Of a stretch of DNA of 64,000 nt, positions 1 through 8,228 are shown one piece after another (positions within the stretch are counted from its first letter, which is position 1; each line of letters starts with the position of its first letter). The notes below the pieces were generated by a model. That model saw only the letters and a program-made list of their open reading frames with translations. It did not search any database and was not told where the DNA came from. The DNA comes from Chitinophagaceae bacterium (GTDB lineage Bacteria; Bacteroidota; Bacteroidia; Chitinophagales; Chitinophagaceae). Where the stretch lies: assembly GCA_016719015.1 (NCBI GenBank), contig JADKAZ010000015.1, positions 1 through 64,000 of the forward strand, in the 5' to 3' direction. The translations under genes and the position numbers were made by a program.

Positions 1-76
1 AAAAGATTGGGAACCAAAGAAACAAAGCTGCCCAACAACTTATTGAGTTAATCAAAAAGAATATCATCTGAAATAA
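1..76 (+). pseudogene. P0: 3' end of an array paralogue (partial)
   Basis: The window opens inside the tail of another member of the tandem paralogue family. In frame 3 the peptide ends in AAQQLIELIKK followed by NII and a stop. A frame change of one base in the A-run at 54-58 would restore the family tail EYHLK and its TAA at 74-76. Every intact copy downstream ends the same way (KKEYHLK or close variants), so the array continues leftward beyond the window. The frame change only alters the last few residues, so it could be a sequencing slip. Confidence 0.6.
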
Positions 77-83
77 AATCAAT

Positions 84-552
84 ATGAAACAATCATTGGC
101 CTTACTGCTTGCTTTGATGATGTATAGCTCTGTTTGCCCAGTCGCCAACCCAGGTACAGGATAAAGAGAATTTATTTACCTCAGGAAGTACAACGGATTG
201 ACAGCTTGCTGCAGGCTTACAGAAAAAAAAAGCGGTAACCTGGTGGTAGTTTATACCGATACGGCAGATATCTCAGCTGAAGGATTTGCGACATCAGTAC
301 AAATGCAGTATGGCTCACCCGCAACAGACAGCTTTTATAGTTTTATATTACTGATGAGCCGGAAAAATTCGTTGCTTTTGCAAGTGTAAACAAATACACA
401 TTACCCTATGTAAATGAGGACTTGCTGCTCGGTTTGCTGGAGTCGGTTTTGAATCCCTGACAAAAAAAGAACAGCAGAGGGAGTTACCCCAGATTTGTAT
501 GAAAGCCATAGAATTTTTAGAGCAGCTACCAAAAACAATAACATCTCATTAT
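84..552 (+). pseudogene. Decayed or multiply frameshifted small exported protein
   Basis: An ATG at 84 opens a good signal peptide (MKQSLALLLALMMYSS, then LFAQ after a frame change). The rest can be followed only by changing frame several times: RIDSLLQAYRK near 190-230, SGNLVVVYTDTADISAEGF near 230-290, DEPEKFVAFASVNKYTLPYV near 350-415 and KEQQRELPQICMKAIEFLE near 468-525. Pieced together this is an exported protein of about 150 residues lying between two array copies. At least four indels are needed, more than in any array member, so real decay is likelier here than isolated sequencing error. I do not recognise the family, and it does not carry the array's conserved module. Confidence 0.5.
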
Positions 553-559
553 TATTATT

Positions 560-1339
560 ATGGAAGTACACCACCATGCCCATCCTTCGACAAGCTCAGG
601 ACACCGGAAGAAATGGACCCATTATTTCTGGGAATTTTTAATGCTATTCCTCGCTGTGTTCTGCGGTTTTATGGCTGAAAATATACGGGAACATAAAATT
701 GAAAAAATAAGGGCCGGGGAATATGCCCGGTTATTAATTCAAGATCTTGAAAATGATACAGTTGCCATTTCGGGAGGTGTTAAACAATTCGAGAAGATAT
801 TGGTGAGTATTGACAGTATCAGTTCAGTTGTATACAGTGGGATTTCAGGAAACAAGGAGCGGGGCTCCTTCTATTATCATTCTCAAATTGGTACTACATC
901 GCCGATTACTCTTTGGAATGATGCCACTCTTATCCAGCTAACACAATCGGGTAATTTGCGGTATTTTAGAAATCATGAGCTGGTCAATAAAATCAGTTCC
1001 TATTATTCCAGGCAGAGTTATGTACGGAGTTTGAATAATGGTGATAGGGAACGGCGGGAGATAACTCTTGGTATTAGAAGCAGAATCCTGAACAATCACT
1101 TTTACAAATACTACTCAAAAGTGTTGCCTGTTGATACGCTGCAAATATTGCCAGATTCATTAATGAAGAATAGAGTTCCGATTCAAAATAGCGACCCTCA
1201 GTTGTTGAATGAATATGCCAATAGCTTTGAAAACAGGAAAGGATATATGAACTTGATTTTAAACAACATTTTTCCCAGGGCTATATCAGATGCCCGGGAA
1301 TTAATTTTGCTTTTAAAAAAAGAATTTGACCTGAAGTAG
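560..1339 (+). CDS. P1: array paralogue, single-pass membrane protein
   Basis: Uncharacterised protein of 259 residues and the first complete array copy. It starts MEVHHHAH, then has a seven-residue segment PSTSSGH in place of the usual TA, then RKKW and the constant helix YFWEFLMLFLAVFCGFMAE (about residues 22-41). The helix is followed by the ENIREHKIEK variant. Basic residues before the helix suggest a cytoplasmic N-terminus and a periplasmic C-terminal domain (inference). The middle has the family motif QLTQSGNLRYFRN (RYF subtype, closest to P10) and the tail is LKKEFDLK. The extra segment is encoded by a dispersed repeat at 583-603. P2 starts one base after the stop, so the two are probably co-transcribed. 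The function is unknown. Confidence 0.85.
   Translation: MEVHHHAHPSTSSGHRKKWTHYFWEFLMLFLAVFCGFMAENIREHKIEKIRAGEYARLLIQDLENDTVAISGGVKQFEKILVSIDSISSVVYSGISGNKERGSFYYHSQIGTTSPITLWNDATLIQLTQSGNLRYFRNHELVNKISSYYSRQSYVRSLNNGDRERREITLGIRSRILNNHFYKYYSKVLPVDTLQILPDSLMKNRVPIQNSDPQLLNEYANSFENRKGYMNLILNNIFPRAISDARELILLLKKEFDLK
583..603 (+). repeat. Short dispersed quasi-palindromic repeat inside P1
   Basis: The 20-mer ccttcgacaagctcaggaca (584-603) is a sequence I recognise as a widespread short interspersed repeat in bacterial genomes, including Bacteroidota. Here it sits in the constant 5' module of P1, exactly where the other copies read straight from HAH to TARKKW. It keeps the frame and adds the residues PSTSSGH. 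Recognition is from memory and was not checked by search. Confidence 0.6.
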
Positions 1340-1340
1340 T

Positions 1341-2306
1341 ATGAGCGATGAACAAAATAAAGACAGTCCAAAGTCGACCAGCGACAACAAACAGCAAGAA
1401 CATCAGTTGAACCCTCCTGCAATTGATAAATCCATTGTACAAGCTGAAGCAAACACAGAAGCTGAAAAACCTACAACCTATAACCCACAACTTACAACTC
1501 AGGAAGATATGGAAGTACATCATCACTCACATAATAATCATGGCAAGAAAAATTGGAAAAGTTATTTCTGGGAATTTCTCATGTTGTTCCTGGCGGTGTT
1601 CTGTGGATTTTTAGCAGAGTACCAGCTGGAGCATAAAATTGAAAAGGAAAGAGCCAGGAAGTATATGTACGATATGGTAGAAAACTTAAAGTATGATACC
1701 ATACGTTATAATCGAAACCTGGTTAATAATGAAACCATCGGCAAACAACTGGATTCATTCAGGGCAACGATCAGCCAGGCAATAAAAGGTCAGATAAATG
1801 GAAACCGTCTTTATGAATTATGGATAAAGTGTTTAAGTTTTAACTCCGTTGTCTTCAACCGTACAGCCATCACACAATTAAAAAATTCAGGTAGTTTCCG
1901 TTTAATTAAAAACGACATACTGTCTTCATCAATCAGTGATTACTATGAACGAAAAATAACTGCCTGTGAAGAACAGGAAGAGCAACTAAGAAGGTCGAAT
2001 GAGCGACTCAGTATCTCGAGTGCAAGATTTTTCAATTATGAGCCCTTTGATCAACTGCTTTCAAAAGAAACAACATTTAAAGAACTGACCCCGGATTCAA
2101 TCATTAAAAACAACTATCAAATCTTTAATAGTAATCCAGCACTAACACTATTAAACAGCAATCCTGCCGATTTGAAACTTTTATATAATGATGTGGCGAT
2201 CAAAGAAAATGAAATGAAAGCTTATAATGCTTATTTACGTTGGGCAAAAGAAACGGCCATTGCTTTAATGCAGGAAATTGATAAAGAATACCATTTTAAA
2301 AAATAA
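1341..2306 (+). CDS. P2: array paralogue with N-terminal extension
   Basis: Protein of 321 residues. The first 56 residues are a polar, low-complexity extension (rich in Gln, Pro, Thr and Lys, ending PTTYNPQLTTQED). Residue 57 (ATG at 1509) begins the family module MEVHHHSHNNHGKKNWKSYF, more diverged than in the other copies, followed by FWEFLMLFLAVFCGFLAE and the YQLEHKIEKERARK variant. The core carries QLKNSGSFRLIKND (RLI subtype) and the tail KEYHFKK. If translation began at 1509 the product would be 265 residues, the normal family length, so either start is possible. The TAA stop overlaps the ATG of P3 (TAATG), which implies translational coupling. The function is unknown. Confidence 0.8.
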   Translation: MSDEQNKDSPKSTSDNKQQEHQLNPPAIDKSIVQAEANTEAEKPTTYNPQLTTQEDMEVHHHSHNNHGKKNWKSYFWEFLMLFLAVFCGFLAEYQLEHKIEKERARKYMYDMVENLKYDTIRYNRNLVNNETIGKQLDSFRATISQAIKGQINGNRLYELWIKCLSFNSVVFNRTAITQLKNSGSFRLIKNDILSSSISDYYERKITACEEQEEQLRRSNERLSISSARFFNYEPFDQLLSKETTFKELTPDSIIKNNYQIFNSNPALTLLNSNPADLKLLYNDVAIKENEMKAYNAYLRWAKETAIALMQEIDKEYHFKK

Positions 2307-3271
2307 TGGAAGAAAACAAACCCATCCACCAACCGGAAGACGAGCAAAATGAAATGCCGTCTTCAAGCGGTAAAGAGAACTTGCCAAACAATGAGCCACA
2401 GGTAAACACCACTTCAACTGATGAACCCATTGCGTCCACTGAAACAAGCACAAAAATTGAACAACCTTCAACAGTAAACCCTCAACCTTTAAACCCTGCC
2501 ATGGAAGTACATCATCATGCACACACTGCCCGCAAAAAATGGACCCACTATTTCTGGGAGTTTTTAATGTTGTTTCTCGCTGTGTTCTGCGGTTTTATGG
2601 CTGAAAACATTCGGGAGCATAAAATAGAACAGCACCGGGCAAAAGAATTTTCAAAATCACTGGTACAGGATTTACAAAATGATACTACCGCTATTAACAC
2701 GGAAAAAAATTCTGCCAGAGTATATATTGCGGTGGCGGACAGTCTACTTGAACTCAGTAAAAGCTCATTAGAAGGTCGTCAGGCGGCTAAATTTTCCTTT
2801 TATACCCGGTTTACCTATTGGACAGTTCCTATTTCCTGGAACCGGAACACATTTGAGCAAATAAAAAATTCTGGCAGCCTGCGCTATTTTAAAAATGGGC
2901 AGTTATTAAAAAAATTATTAGAATATGATGGCCTTGTAAATGATGTGAAATCGGAAGCAGCTGCCAATGCCGCAAGGGGTAATATGCTGCTACCTCTAAT
3001 TAATTCGACCATAGAACCAGCACTTCATTATGAGTTTTCAAAATATTTCTTAGCCTCACTTGATACCATGTCTAACGAAACAAGGGAAATTCTATTCTCC
3101 TATAAAACCGGATCACTTGAAAATAAAAGAGAAAAAATAAGTGAGCTGTTGAATATGGTTGTTGTACAACAAAGAAATTTCCAATACCAGATCAATACAC
3201 GGTGGCAACAAGCACAACTGCTTGCTACCGAACTTATCAATGACATTAAAGAAGAATATCACCTGAAATAA
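2306..3271 (+). CDS. P3: array paralogue with N-terminal extension
   Basis: Protein of 321 residues overlapping the P2 stop by one base. Residues 1-65 form a disordered-looking Glu/Pro/Thr/Asn-rich extension that resembles the one in P2 (both end in a PT or PS run followed by NPQ). The constant module MEVHHHAHTARKKW begins at residue 66 (ATG at 2501), followed by the membrane helix and FMAENIREHKIEQHRAKE, the same post-helix variant as P1. The core has QIKNSGSLRYFKNG (RYF subtype) and the tail KEEYHLK. From the internal ATG the product would be 256 residues. P4 starts 6 bases downstream. The function is unknown. Confidence 0.8.
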   Translation: MEENKPIHQPEDEQNEMPSSSGKENLPNNEPQVNTTSTDEPIASTETSTKIEQPSTVNPQPLNPAMEVHHHAHTARKKWTHYFWEFLMLFLAVFCGFMAENIREHKIEQHRAKEFSKSLVQDLQNDTTAINTEKNSARVYIAVADSLLELSKSSLEGRQAAKFSFYTRFTYWTVPISWNRNTFEQIKNSGSLRYFKNGQLLKKLLEYDGLVNDVKSEAAANAARGNMLLPLINSTIEPALHYEFSKYFLASLDTMSNETREILFSYKTGSLENKREKISELLNMVVVQQRNFQYQINTRWQQAQLLATELINDIKEEYHLK

Positions 3272-3277
3272 ATTTTT

Positions 3278-4031
3278 ATGGAAGTACATGCACACACCCA
3301 CACTGCCCGAAAAAAATGGACCCATTATTTCTGGGAGTTCTTAATGCTGTTCCTTGCTGTGTTCTGCGGTTTTTTGGCAGAGAACCAACGAGAGCATATG
3401 ATAGAACACCAGCGGGAAAAGGTTTTGATGAAAAGCATGCTGAAAGACCTGCAGGCAGACAGCATCAATTTTTCAGGTGCGATAGAGGGCATTTCCGGTA
3501 TCAATGAACATATCGACTCCCTGATACCTTTATTATCCAACAACAGCAATATGAATACAAGAGCGACGGAAATCTATCAGCAGGAAGTCTGGACCAATCT
3601 CTATTATAAACTGATCTATACCGACCGGACGATCGAGCAATTAAAAAAATTCCGGTAATTTCCGACTGATCCGGAACAGTCTTGTTTCAGATGCTATTAT
3701 TAAATATGACGGTTTTGTCAGAAATTATGTACTACAGATGCAGGATGAAGCTATTTTATACAGTTACAGGAAAGCAGACGATAGCCGGGCATCTATTTTT
3801 AAGTCAGCCGTATTTAGGAATTGGATGGCGGGAGGGTATAAAAACAATATTATTCAATTACCAGCTGCTCCCTTTTTTCTATCAACAGATAAGAACCGTG
3901 TTGATGTGTATATCAACCTGATGGGTAAATACGCTGTTGCAAATTCCTGGTTTTTACAAAATGTGAGAACTGCCGTAAAAAGCGCCGTTCAACTCGATTC
4001 GCTGATTAAAGAGGAATACCATCTGAGGTAG
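3278..4031 (+). pseudogene. P4: array paralogue, one +1 frameshift
   Basis: The constant module MEVHAHTHTARKKW, the membrane helix and FLAENQREHMIEHQREK (the same variant as P11) read normally. The frame is lost at about 3643-3649, where seven As stand instead of the six needed to encode the family motif QLKNSGNFRLIRN. Reading then resumes one frame over and continues to the tail KEEYHLR with a stop at 4029-4031. Corrected, the protein would be about 250 residues, normal for the family. The single homopolymer indel could be a sequencing error or a recent mutation. Uncorrected, the product ends shortly before the conserved motif. About 100 bases separate it from P5, the widest simple gap between copies. 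Confidence 0.7.
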
Positions 4032-4131
4032 AGTCTTGATTCAGTCGTCAGGAGTCAGTGTACGAAATTGGCCCAGATGCAGTACAGGAAAATAGAATTA
4101 AGTAAAATCACCGATTAACAATAACTATTTT

Positions 4132-4867
4132 ATGGAAGTACATACACACTCACACACAGCAAGAAAAAAATGGACCCATTATTTCTGGGAGTTTTTGATG
4201 TTATTCCTCGCTGTGTTCTGCGGTTTTTTAGCAGAATATCAACTGGAGCATAAGATTGAAAGAGACCGGGAGAAAAGGTTTATTGAAACCTTTATTGAAG
4301 ATTTAAGGTCTGATACTGCTGACATCAGCAGGGTGTTGCGTTTTCGTAAACAAAAGATGGAACGAATGGACTCGTTAATGCTTTTATTAAGCACCGGACA
4401 AATTAAAGGAAATGAAAATCATCTTTACTTTTTCGGGAGAACCTTGATAAGAACCGCATCGTTTATTAGTAACGACAGAACAATTTCACAACTAAAAAGT
4501 TCTGGCTCATTGCGATTGATAAGAAATGAACAGGCAGCAGACAGTATGATGTCGTACCAAAGTTTAGTAGAAACCATACACAGCAACCAGGAAGATGACC
4601 GCATTGAAAAGGAGGGCCGCCGACCCTGTATTATCCCGTATGTTTAATCCATTTGTATTTGACAAAATGGTAACCATTGAAGGTATAAACAGACCGGCCA
4701 ATAATCCACCGCTACGATCATACGACCCGGCTATCCAACAAGACCTCGCCTATTATGTACATCAGCTTAGGGGCAGCAATTTTATATTGCAAAGCAGGCT
4801 GGCTTTGCTAAAAGAAAAAGCAAAGAATACAATTGAATTTTTAAAAAAAGAATATCACCTGAAATAA
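4132..4867 (+). pseudogene. P5: array paralogue, one +1 frameshift
   Basis: The N-terminus MEVHTHSHTARKKW, the membrane helix and the AEYQLEHKIERDREK variant are intact, as is QLKSSGSLRLIRNE (RLI subtype). The frame shifts by one base around 4605-4625, in a G/C-rich stretch, and the rest (SRMFNPFVFDKMVTIEGIN onward) continues one frame over to the tail KKEYHLK. The corrected length is about 244 residues. An array gene starts only 6 bases after the stop. The remainder shows no sign of decay, so a single recent indel or an assembly error is likely. Confidence 0.68.
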
Positions 4868-4873
4868 ATGATT

Positions 4874-5644
4874 ATGGAAGTACATGCCCACACCCACACA
4901 GCCCGAAAAAAATGGACCCACTATTTCTGGGAGTTTTTAATGTTGTTCCTGGCCGTCTCATTGGGGTTTTATGCAGAAAACACCCGGGAAGGTATTTTGC
5001 ATAAAAAAGAAGTGAAGACACAGTTGAACTCTATGCTATCCGACCTGCAATCAGATATCAGTCTTTTTGATTCGGTAACAGACCGCAACAGTTATGGTGC
5101 GCAGATGGCTGATTCATTGGTGGAGATGTTACACGCAGATATTACAAATACAACAGAGATTTATTTTGCTGCCCGAACCGTTACTGCCAATCTCGGGTAT
5201 TATTATACTAACTCAAAATCTTTTGACCAGCTTAAGATGGCAGGCTTACTCCGGTACATAAAAAACAAAGAATTGCTGGATAGTATCGGCACCTATTATG
5301 CATCCTTTCAGTGGCTGGCCAATCAGATAGACCTGCTGCGTCTGAAAATGGATGAAATTCACAAAGCAAATGCCCGGTTGTTTGACAGCTATGTTTTTCA
5401 GCAAATGATGATGAATATAAAAATTATCGCTAATAGTGGTTTAGGTGGCCAGCGAACAAACATCAATAAGCCTTTGGTAAAGCCATCCTTGCTTTCTGCT
5501 GATGTAATGGATATAAACACCGTATCGCTTAACTATCATTACTATTCCACTACCATTAAGTTTTATATCCGTAATGCTATTGCCCTTCAAAACCGTGCAA
5601 AGGAGCTTATTGAAATGATTAAAAAAGAATACCATTTTAATTAA
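4874..5644 (+). CDS. P6: array paralogue, divergent post-helix variant
   Basis: Product of 256 residues from the ATG at 4874. An in-frame ATG at 4868 would add only MI, and the family start MEVHAHTHTARKKW makes 4874 the better choice. The second half of the helix region differs from the other copies: FLAVSLGFYAENTREGILHKKE instead of FLAVFCGFLAEYQLEH, which resembles only P8 (VTLGFFVEN). The core motif is QLKMAGLLRYIKNK, replacing the usual SG with AG, and the tail is KKEYHFN. It is the last intact copy before the interruption by the TPR gene. The function is unknown. Confidence 0.82.
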   Translation: MEVHAHTHTARKKWTHYFWEFLMLFLAVSLGFYAENTREGILHKKEVKTQLNSMLSDLQSDISLFDSVTDRNSYGAQMADSLVEMLHADITNTTEIYFAARTVTANLGYYYTNSKSFDQLKMAGLLRYIKNKELLDSIGTYYASFQWLANQIDLLRLKMDEIHKANARLFDSYVFQQMMMNIKIIANSGLGGQRTNINKPLVKPSLLSADVMDINTVSLNYHYYSTTIKFYIRNAIALQNRAKELIEMIKKEYHFN

Positions 5645-5693
5645 AATATACGCTTACGGAAGTACATGCACACTCACATACAGCAAGAAAAAA

Positions 5694-5715
5694 TGCCCGC
5701 CTGACCTGACGGGCA
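5694..5715 (+). repeat. Hairpin repeat in the P7 remnant
   Basis: An inverted repeat, tgcccg at one end and cgggca at the other around a short loop, is inserted in the remnant of the constant module, next to the codons for ARKK. Intact copies read on directly to W-T-H-Y here. It is related in style to the perfect palindrome at 40324-40343. Confidence 0.5.
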
Positions 5716-5783
5716 GGGAACCGTTATTTCCGGGAGTTTTTAATATTATTCCCCGCAACGCAGCGGTGAGAACATAAAAAAGA

Positions 5784-5803
5784 ACCCGGACAAAAAACCG
5801 GGT
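5784..5803 (+). terminator. Hairpin before the TPR gene
   Basis: ACCCGG and CCGGGT pair around an A-rich loop. What follows is only modestly T-rich (attatta), so this is a weak intrinsic terminator candidate. It would end transcripts coming from P1-P6 before the TPR gene. Confidence 0.4.
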
Positions 5804-5872
5804 ATTATTAAGAAAGAATAAAACGTCTATCCGGGAGAAGTAAGTAAATTTAAAAGCCTAAAACCAACTGCC

Positions 5873-7441
5873 ATGTCACCCGCCAGACTTCTCCCCCTCT
5901 GTATTTTAATTGCTGTTTTTTTTATTACCAGTTGTTCGTCCCATAAGGATAAAGCCGCCGACCACCTCGGTGAAATCAGTTTTACTGCAACCGGTAAAGC
6001 CGATGCCCAACCAGCTTTTAAAAAAGGGTTGTTGCTGCTGCACAGTTTTGAATATGCAGATGCAGCAGAAGCGTTTCAGCAAGCCAGAGAAATAGACCCG
6101 GATTTTGTAATGGCTGCATGGGGCGAAGCCATGACAAAGAACCATCCGCTCTGGCAGGAACAGGATTATGATGAAGGCAATAAAATATTGAACCAGCTGG
6201 CGCCAACACCTGAAGCAAGAATCGCCAAAGCCAAAACTGCATTAGAAAAAGATTTCATCGCTGGCATCAATATATTATATGGTAATGGCAACAAAGCAGA
6301 AAGAGACAGCAATTATGCTGAGTACATGGAAACCTTATATAAAAAATACCCCGGCGATAACGAAGTGGCTTCCTTTTATAGTTTGGCATTGAATGGATGG
6401 GGCACAACCGGGCTGGAAAAAGGTATTTTAGAAAAAGCAGCAACAATCGCTTATGAAGTATTGAAAAGAAATCCCAATCACCCCGGTGCATTGCATTATG
6501 TGATACATGCCTATGATAATCCTGATTTTGCTGCAAAGGCATTGGCCACAGCCGATAAATATGCTATAGTGGCACCGGATGCCGGTCATGCCCTGCACAT
6601 GCCTACCCACACTTACCTCGCATTGGGTTTATGGGATAAGGTAATAAGCAGCAACGAAGTTTCATGGGCTGCCGAACAGGCAAGAATGCTTCGGAAAAAA
6701 TTAGATAATGATGCATTAGGTTATCATGCTTATCACTGGCTGCAGTATGGCTACCTGCAACAGGGCAATGCAAAAAAAGCAAGGGAGATGGTGGACAGTA
6801 TGCGCCTATACAGCAATGCTAAACCCAGCCCCCGGGCAAGGGGACACATGATTTTTTTGAAAACAACTTATCTCGCAGAAACCAATGACTATACAAGTGG
6901 TGTGGCCGATATTACCGTGGAGCAAAAAGACCTGAACATATCGTCCCGTGCCAGGAATTATTTTGTAACGGGTATGAATGAATACCAAAAAAATAATGCA
7001 GCAGCGTTAGACAATGTGATACAGCAACTGGCCGGGGAGCGGCTTATAGAAGAAGCAAAAGCTGCGGAAAAAGGTATCCGGATATGTGGTAATATTAACC
7101 GGTCGCTGGCTACCAAAACTGACTTGCTGGAAGCTGAAGCTATGGAAAAGCAATTAAAAGCCCTGCAGGCATGGATGAAAAAAGATGCAGTGGCAACAGA
7201 AAAGTTTTTTAAAGAGGCTACCGCATTGCATTCCAGCAGCGGCTATTCCTACGGCCCCCCGGCCATCGTAAAACCTTCTTTTGAAATGTATGGAGAATGG
7301 TTGCTGGAAAATAACCGGCCTAAAGAAGCCCTAGAACAATTTGAGCTGGCCTTAAAACTGATGCCCAATAAACGTTTATCCCTCCAGGGAAAAGAAGCAG
7401 CATTAAAACAGCTTAACCAAAAAGAAATAACCTCCCTCTGA
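5873..7441 (+). CDS. TPR-fold lipoprotein interrupting the paralogue array
   Basis: Protein of 522 residues with a lipoprotein signal (hydrophobic stretch, FFITSC, lipidated Cys21), so membrane-anchored on the periplasmic or outer side. The rest is helical with TPR-like repeats: KGLLLLHSFEYADAAEAFQQ near residues 50-70 and EALEQFELALKLMPNKRLS near the end. It carries conserved His-rich segments, HYVIHAYDNPDFA near 207 and HALHMPTHTYLALGLWD near 239, which I associate with a family of Bacteroidota TPR proteins of unknown function. It has no resemblance to the array proteins on either side and is framed by hairpins at 5784-5803 and 7512-7536. It therefore looks like an independent transcription unit inserted in the array. 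Confidence 0.85.
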   Translation: MSPARLLPLCILIAVFFITSCSSHKDKAADHLGEISFTATGKADAQPAFKKGLLLLHSFEYADAAEAFQQAREIDPDFVMAAWGEAMTKNHPLWQEQDYDEGNKILNQLAPTPEARIAKAKTALEKDFIAGINILYGNGNKAERDSNYAEYMETLYKKYPGDNEVASFYSLALNGWGTTGLEKGILEKAATIAYEVLKRNPNHPGALHYVIHAYDNPDFAAKALATADKYAIVAPDAGHALHMPTHTYLALGLWDKVISSNEVSWAAEQARMLRKKLDNDALGYHAYHWLQYGYLQQGNAKKAREMVDSMRLYSNAKPSPRARGHMIFLKTTYLAETNDYTSGVADITVEQKDLNISSRARNYFVTGMNEYQKNNAAALDNVIQQLAGERLIEEAKAAEKGIRICGNINRSLATKTDLLEAEAMEKQLKALQAWMKKDAVATEKFFKEATALHSSSGYSYGPPAIVKPSFEMYGEWLLENNRPKEALEQFELALKLMPNKRLSLQGKEAALKQLNQKEITSL

Positions 7442-7492
7442 TTATTAAAATAAAAAGCATCATACTGACTCAATCACCCAATAGTAAAGACT

Positions 7493-8221
7493 ATGAATAA
7501 AAACACCCGGTGGCGGATTGTCCGCCTTTTTTTTTTGGCAGAGTATCAACTAGAACATAAAATAGAAAGAGACAGGGCTAAAGAGCTTGCCAAAAGTTTT
7601 TATGAGGAACTTAAAAATGATTCGGCAGGTATTGCTGAAAAATATCAGAAACGTATTGAGATGGAAAGCTCCCTGCAATACCTGATGAATTATTTCAAAG
7701 ACAGCAGTATTACCAATCTTTCAAAAATATTTGTGGTGAATTTTCATCATGGGGTCATGTTTAATATTCCCACTGTTTTTGAGCCAAGAATGGTTGTGCT
7801 GGAACAGTTAAAAAATTCCGGCTCTCTGCGGTATTTTAAAAATAATGAGTTGCAGAAACTTGTAGGCGATATTTCTGTGGCCATTCAAAATGTAAATGAA
7901 AGAAAGGCTATTGAAGCTTCTTACAGGCAAACCTATCTGACGCCGTTTATAATAAAACATTATGATTCTGATTTTGAATCAGCCACCAGGAAGATGGGAG
8001 CAAAAAATCTGATAGAATTCTTTCGTAATTATGAAACCAGTGATATTGAAATACCTTTTAAACTAAGAAAAGCAGAAGATTTTGATGCCGGAGAGACTAA
8101 CAATATGCTAAGTTTATTTGCCATAACCTACCGGGGCTCAAGAACATTACAGTTTCAAAAATATATTGAAGTAAATGCTGAGTTACTGAAACTATTGCGA
8201 AAAGAATATCATTTAAAATAA
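7493..8221 (+). pseudogene. P7 3' part: 5'-truncated array paralogue
   Basis: The reading frame begins MNKNTRWRIVRLFF and joins the family sequence only at LAEYQLEHKIERDRAKE, so the His-rich start and most of the membrane helix are missing. From there it is a full family C-terminal region with QLKNSGSLRYFKNN (RYF subtype) and the tail RKEYHLK. The apparent start lies in the terminator of the upstream TPR gene, and the odd residues are encoded by the terminator stem and its T-run. Without the helix the product would probably not be membrane anchored, and read-through transcription would be low. It is most simply the rear half of the copy whose front half lies at 5656-5818. Confidence 0.65.
7512..7536 (+). 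terminator. Intrinsic terminator after the TPR gene
   Basis: A GGCGGA/TCCGCC stem with a TTG loop is followed directly by ten Ts (7527-7536). It lies about 70 bases after the TPR lipoprotein stop and runs straight into the surviving part of the truncated paralogue, whose own sequence resumes at the end of the T-run. Confidence 0.75.
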
Positions 8222-8228
8222 AATTTTT

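Larger units (their letters stand above)
5656..5818 (+). pseudogene. P7 5' remnant: decayed array module
   Basis: Bases 5658-5760 still align by eye with the constant 5' module: ggaagtacatgcacactcac, cagcaagaaaaaa, then ttatttccgggagtttttaa and tattattcc. The ATG is lost (cttacggaagt), and a hairpin repeat (5694-5715) interrupts the position just after ARKK. After about 5760 similarity fades, apart from gagaacataaaaaag, which recalls the EHK segment, and attattaagaaagaataa at 5804-5821, which recalls the IKKEY tail. This cannot be translated and appears to be the front half of a copy whose rear half survives as the truncated gene at 7493. Confidence 0.65.

Noticed and set aside
5873..7441. 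TPR gene as an insertion sequence
   Set aside because: It encodes a lipoprotein with no transposase features, and no clear terminal inverted repeats were seen at its edges.
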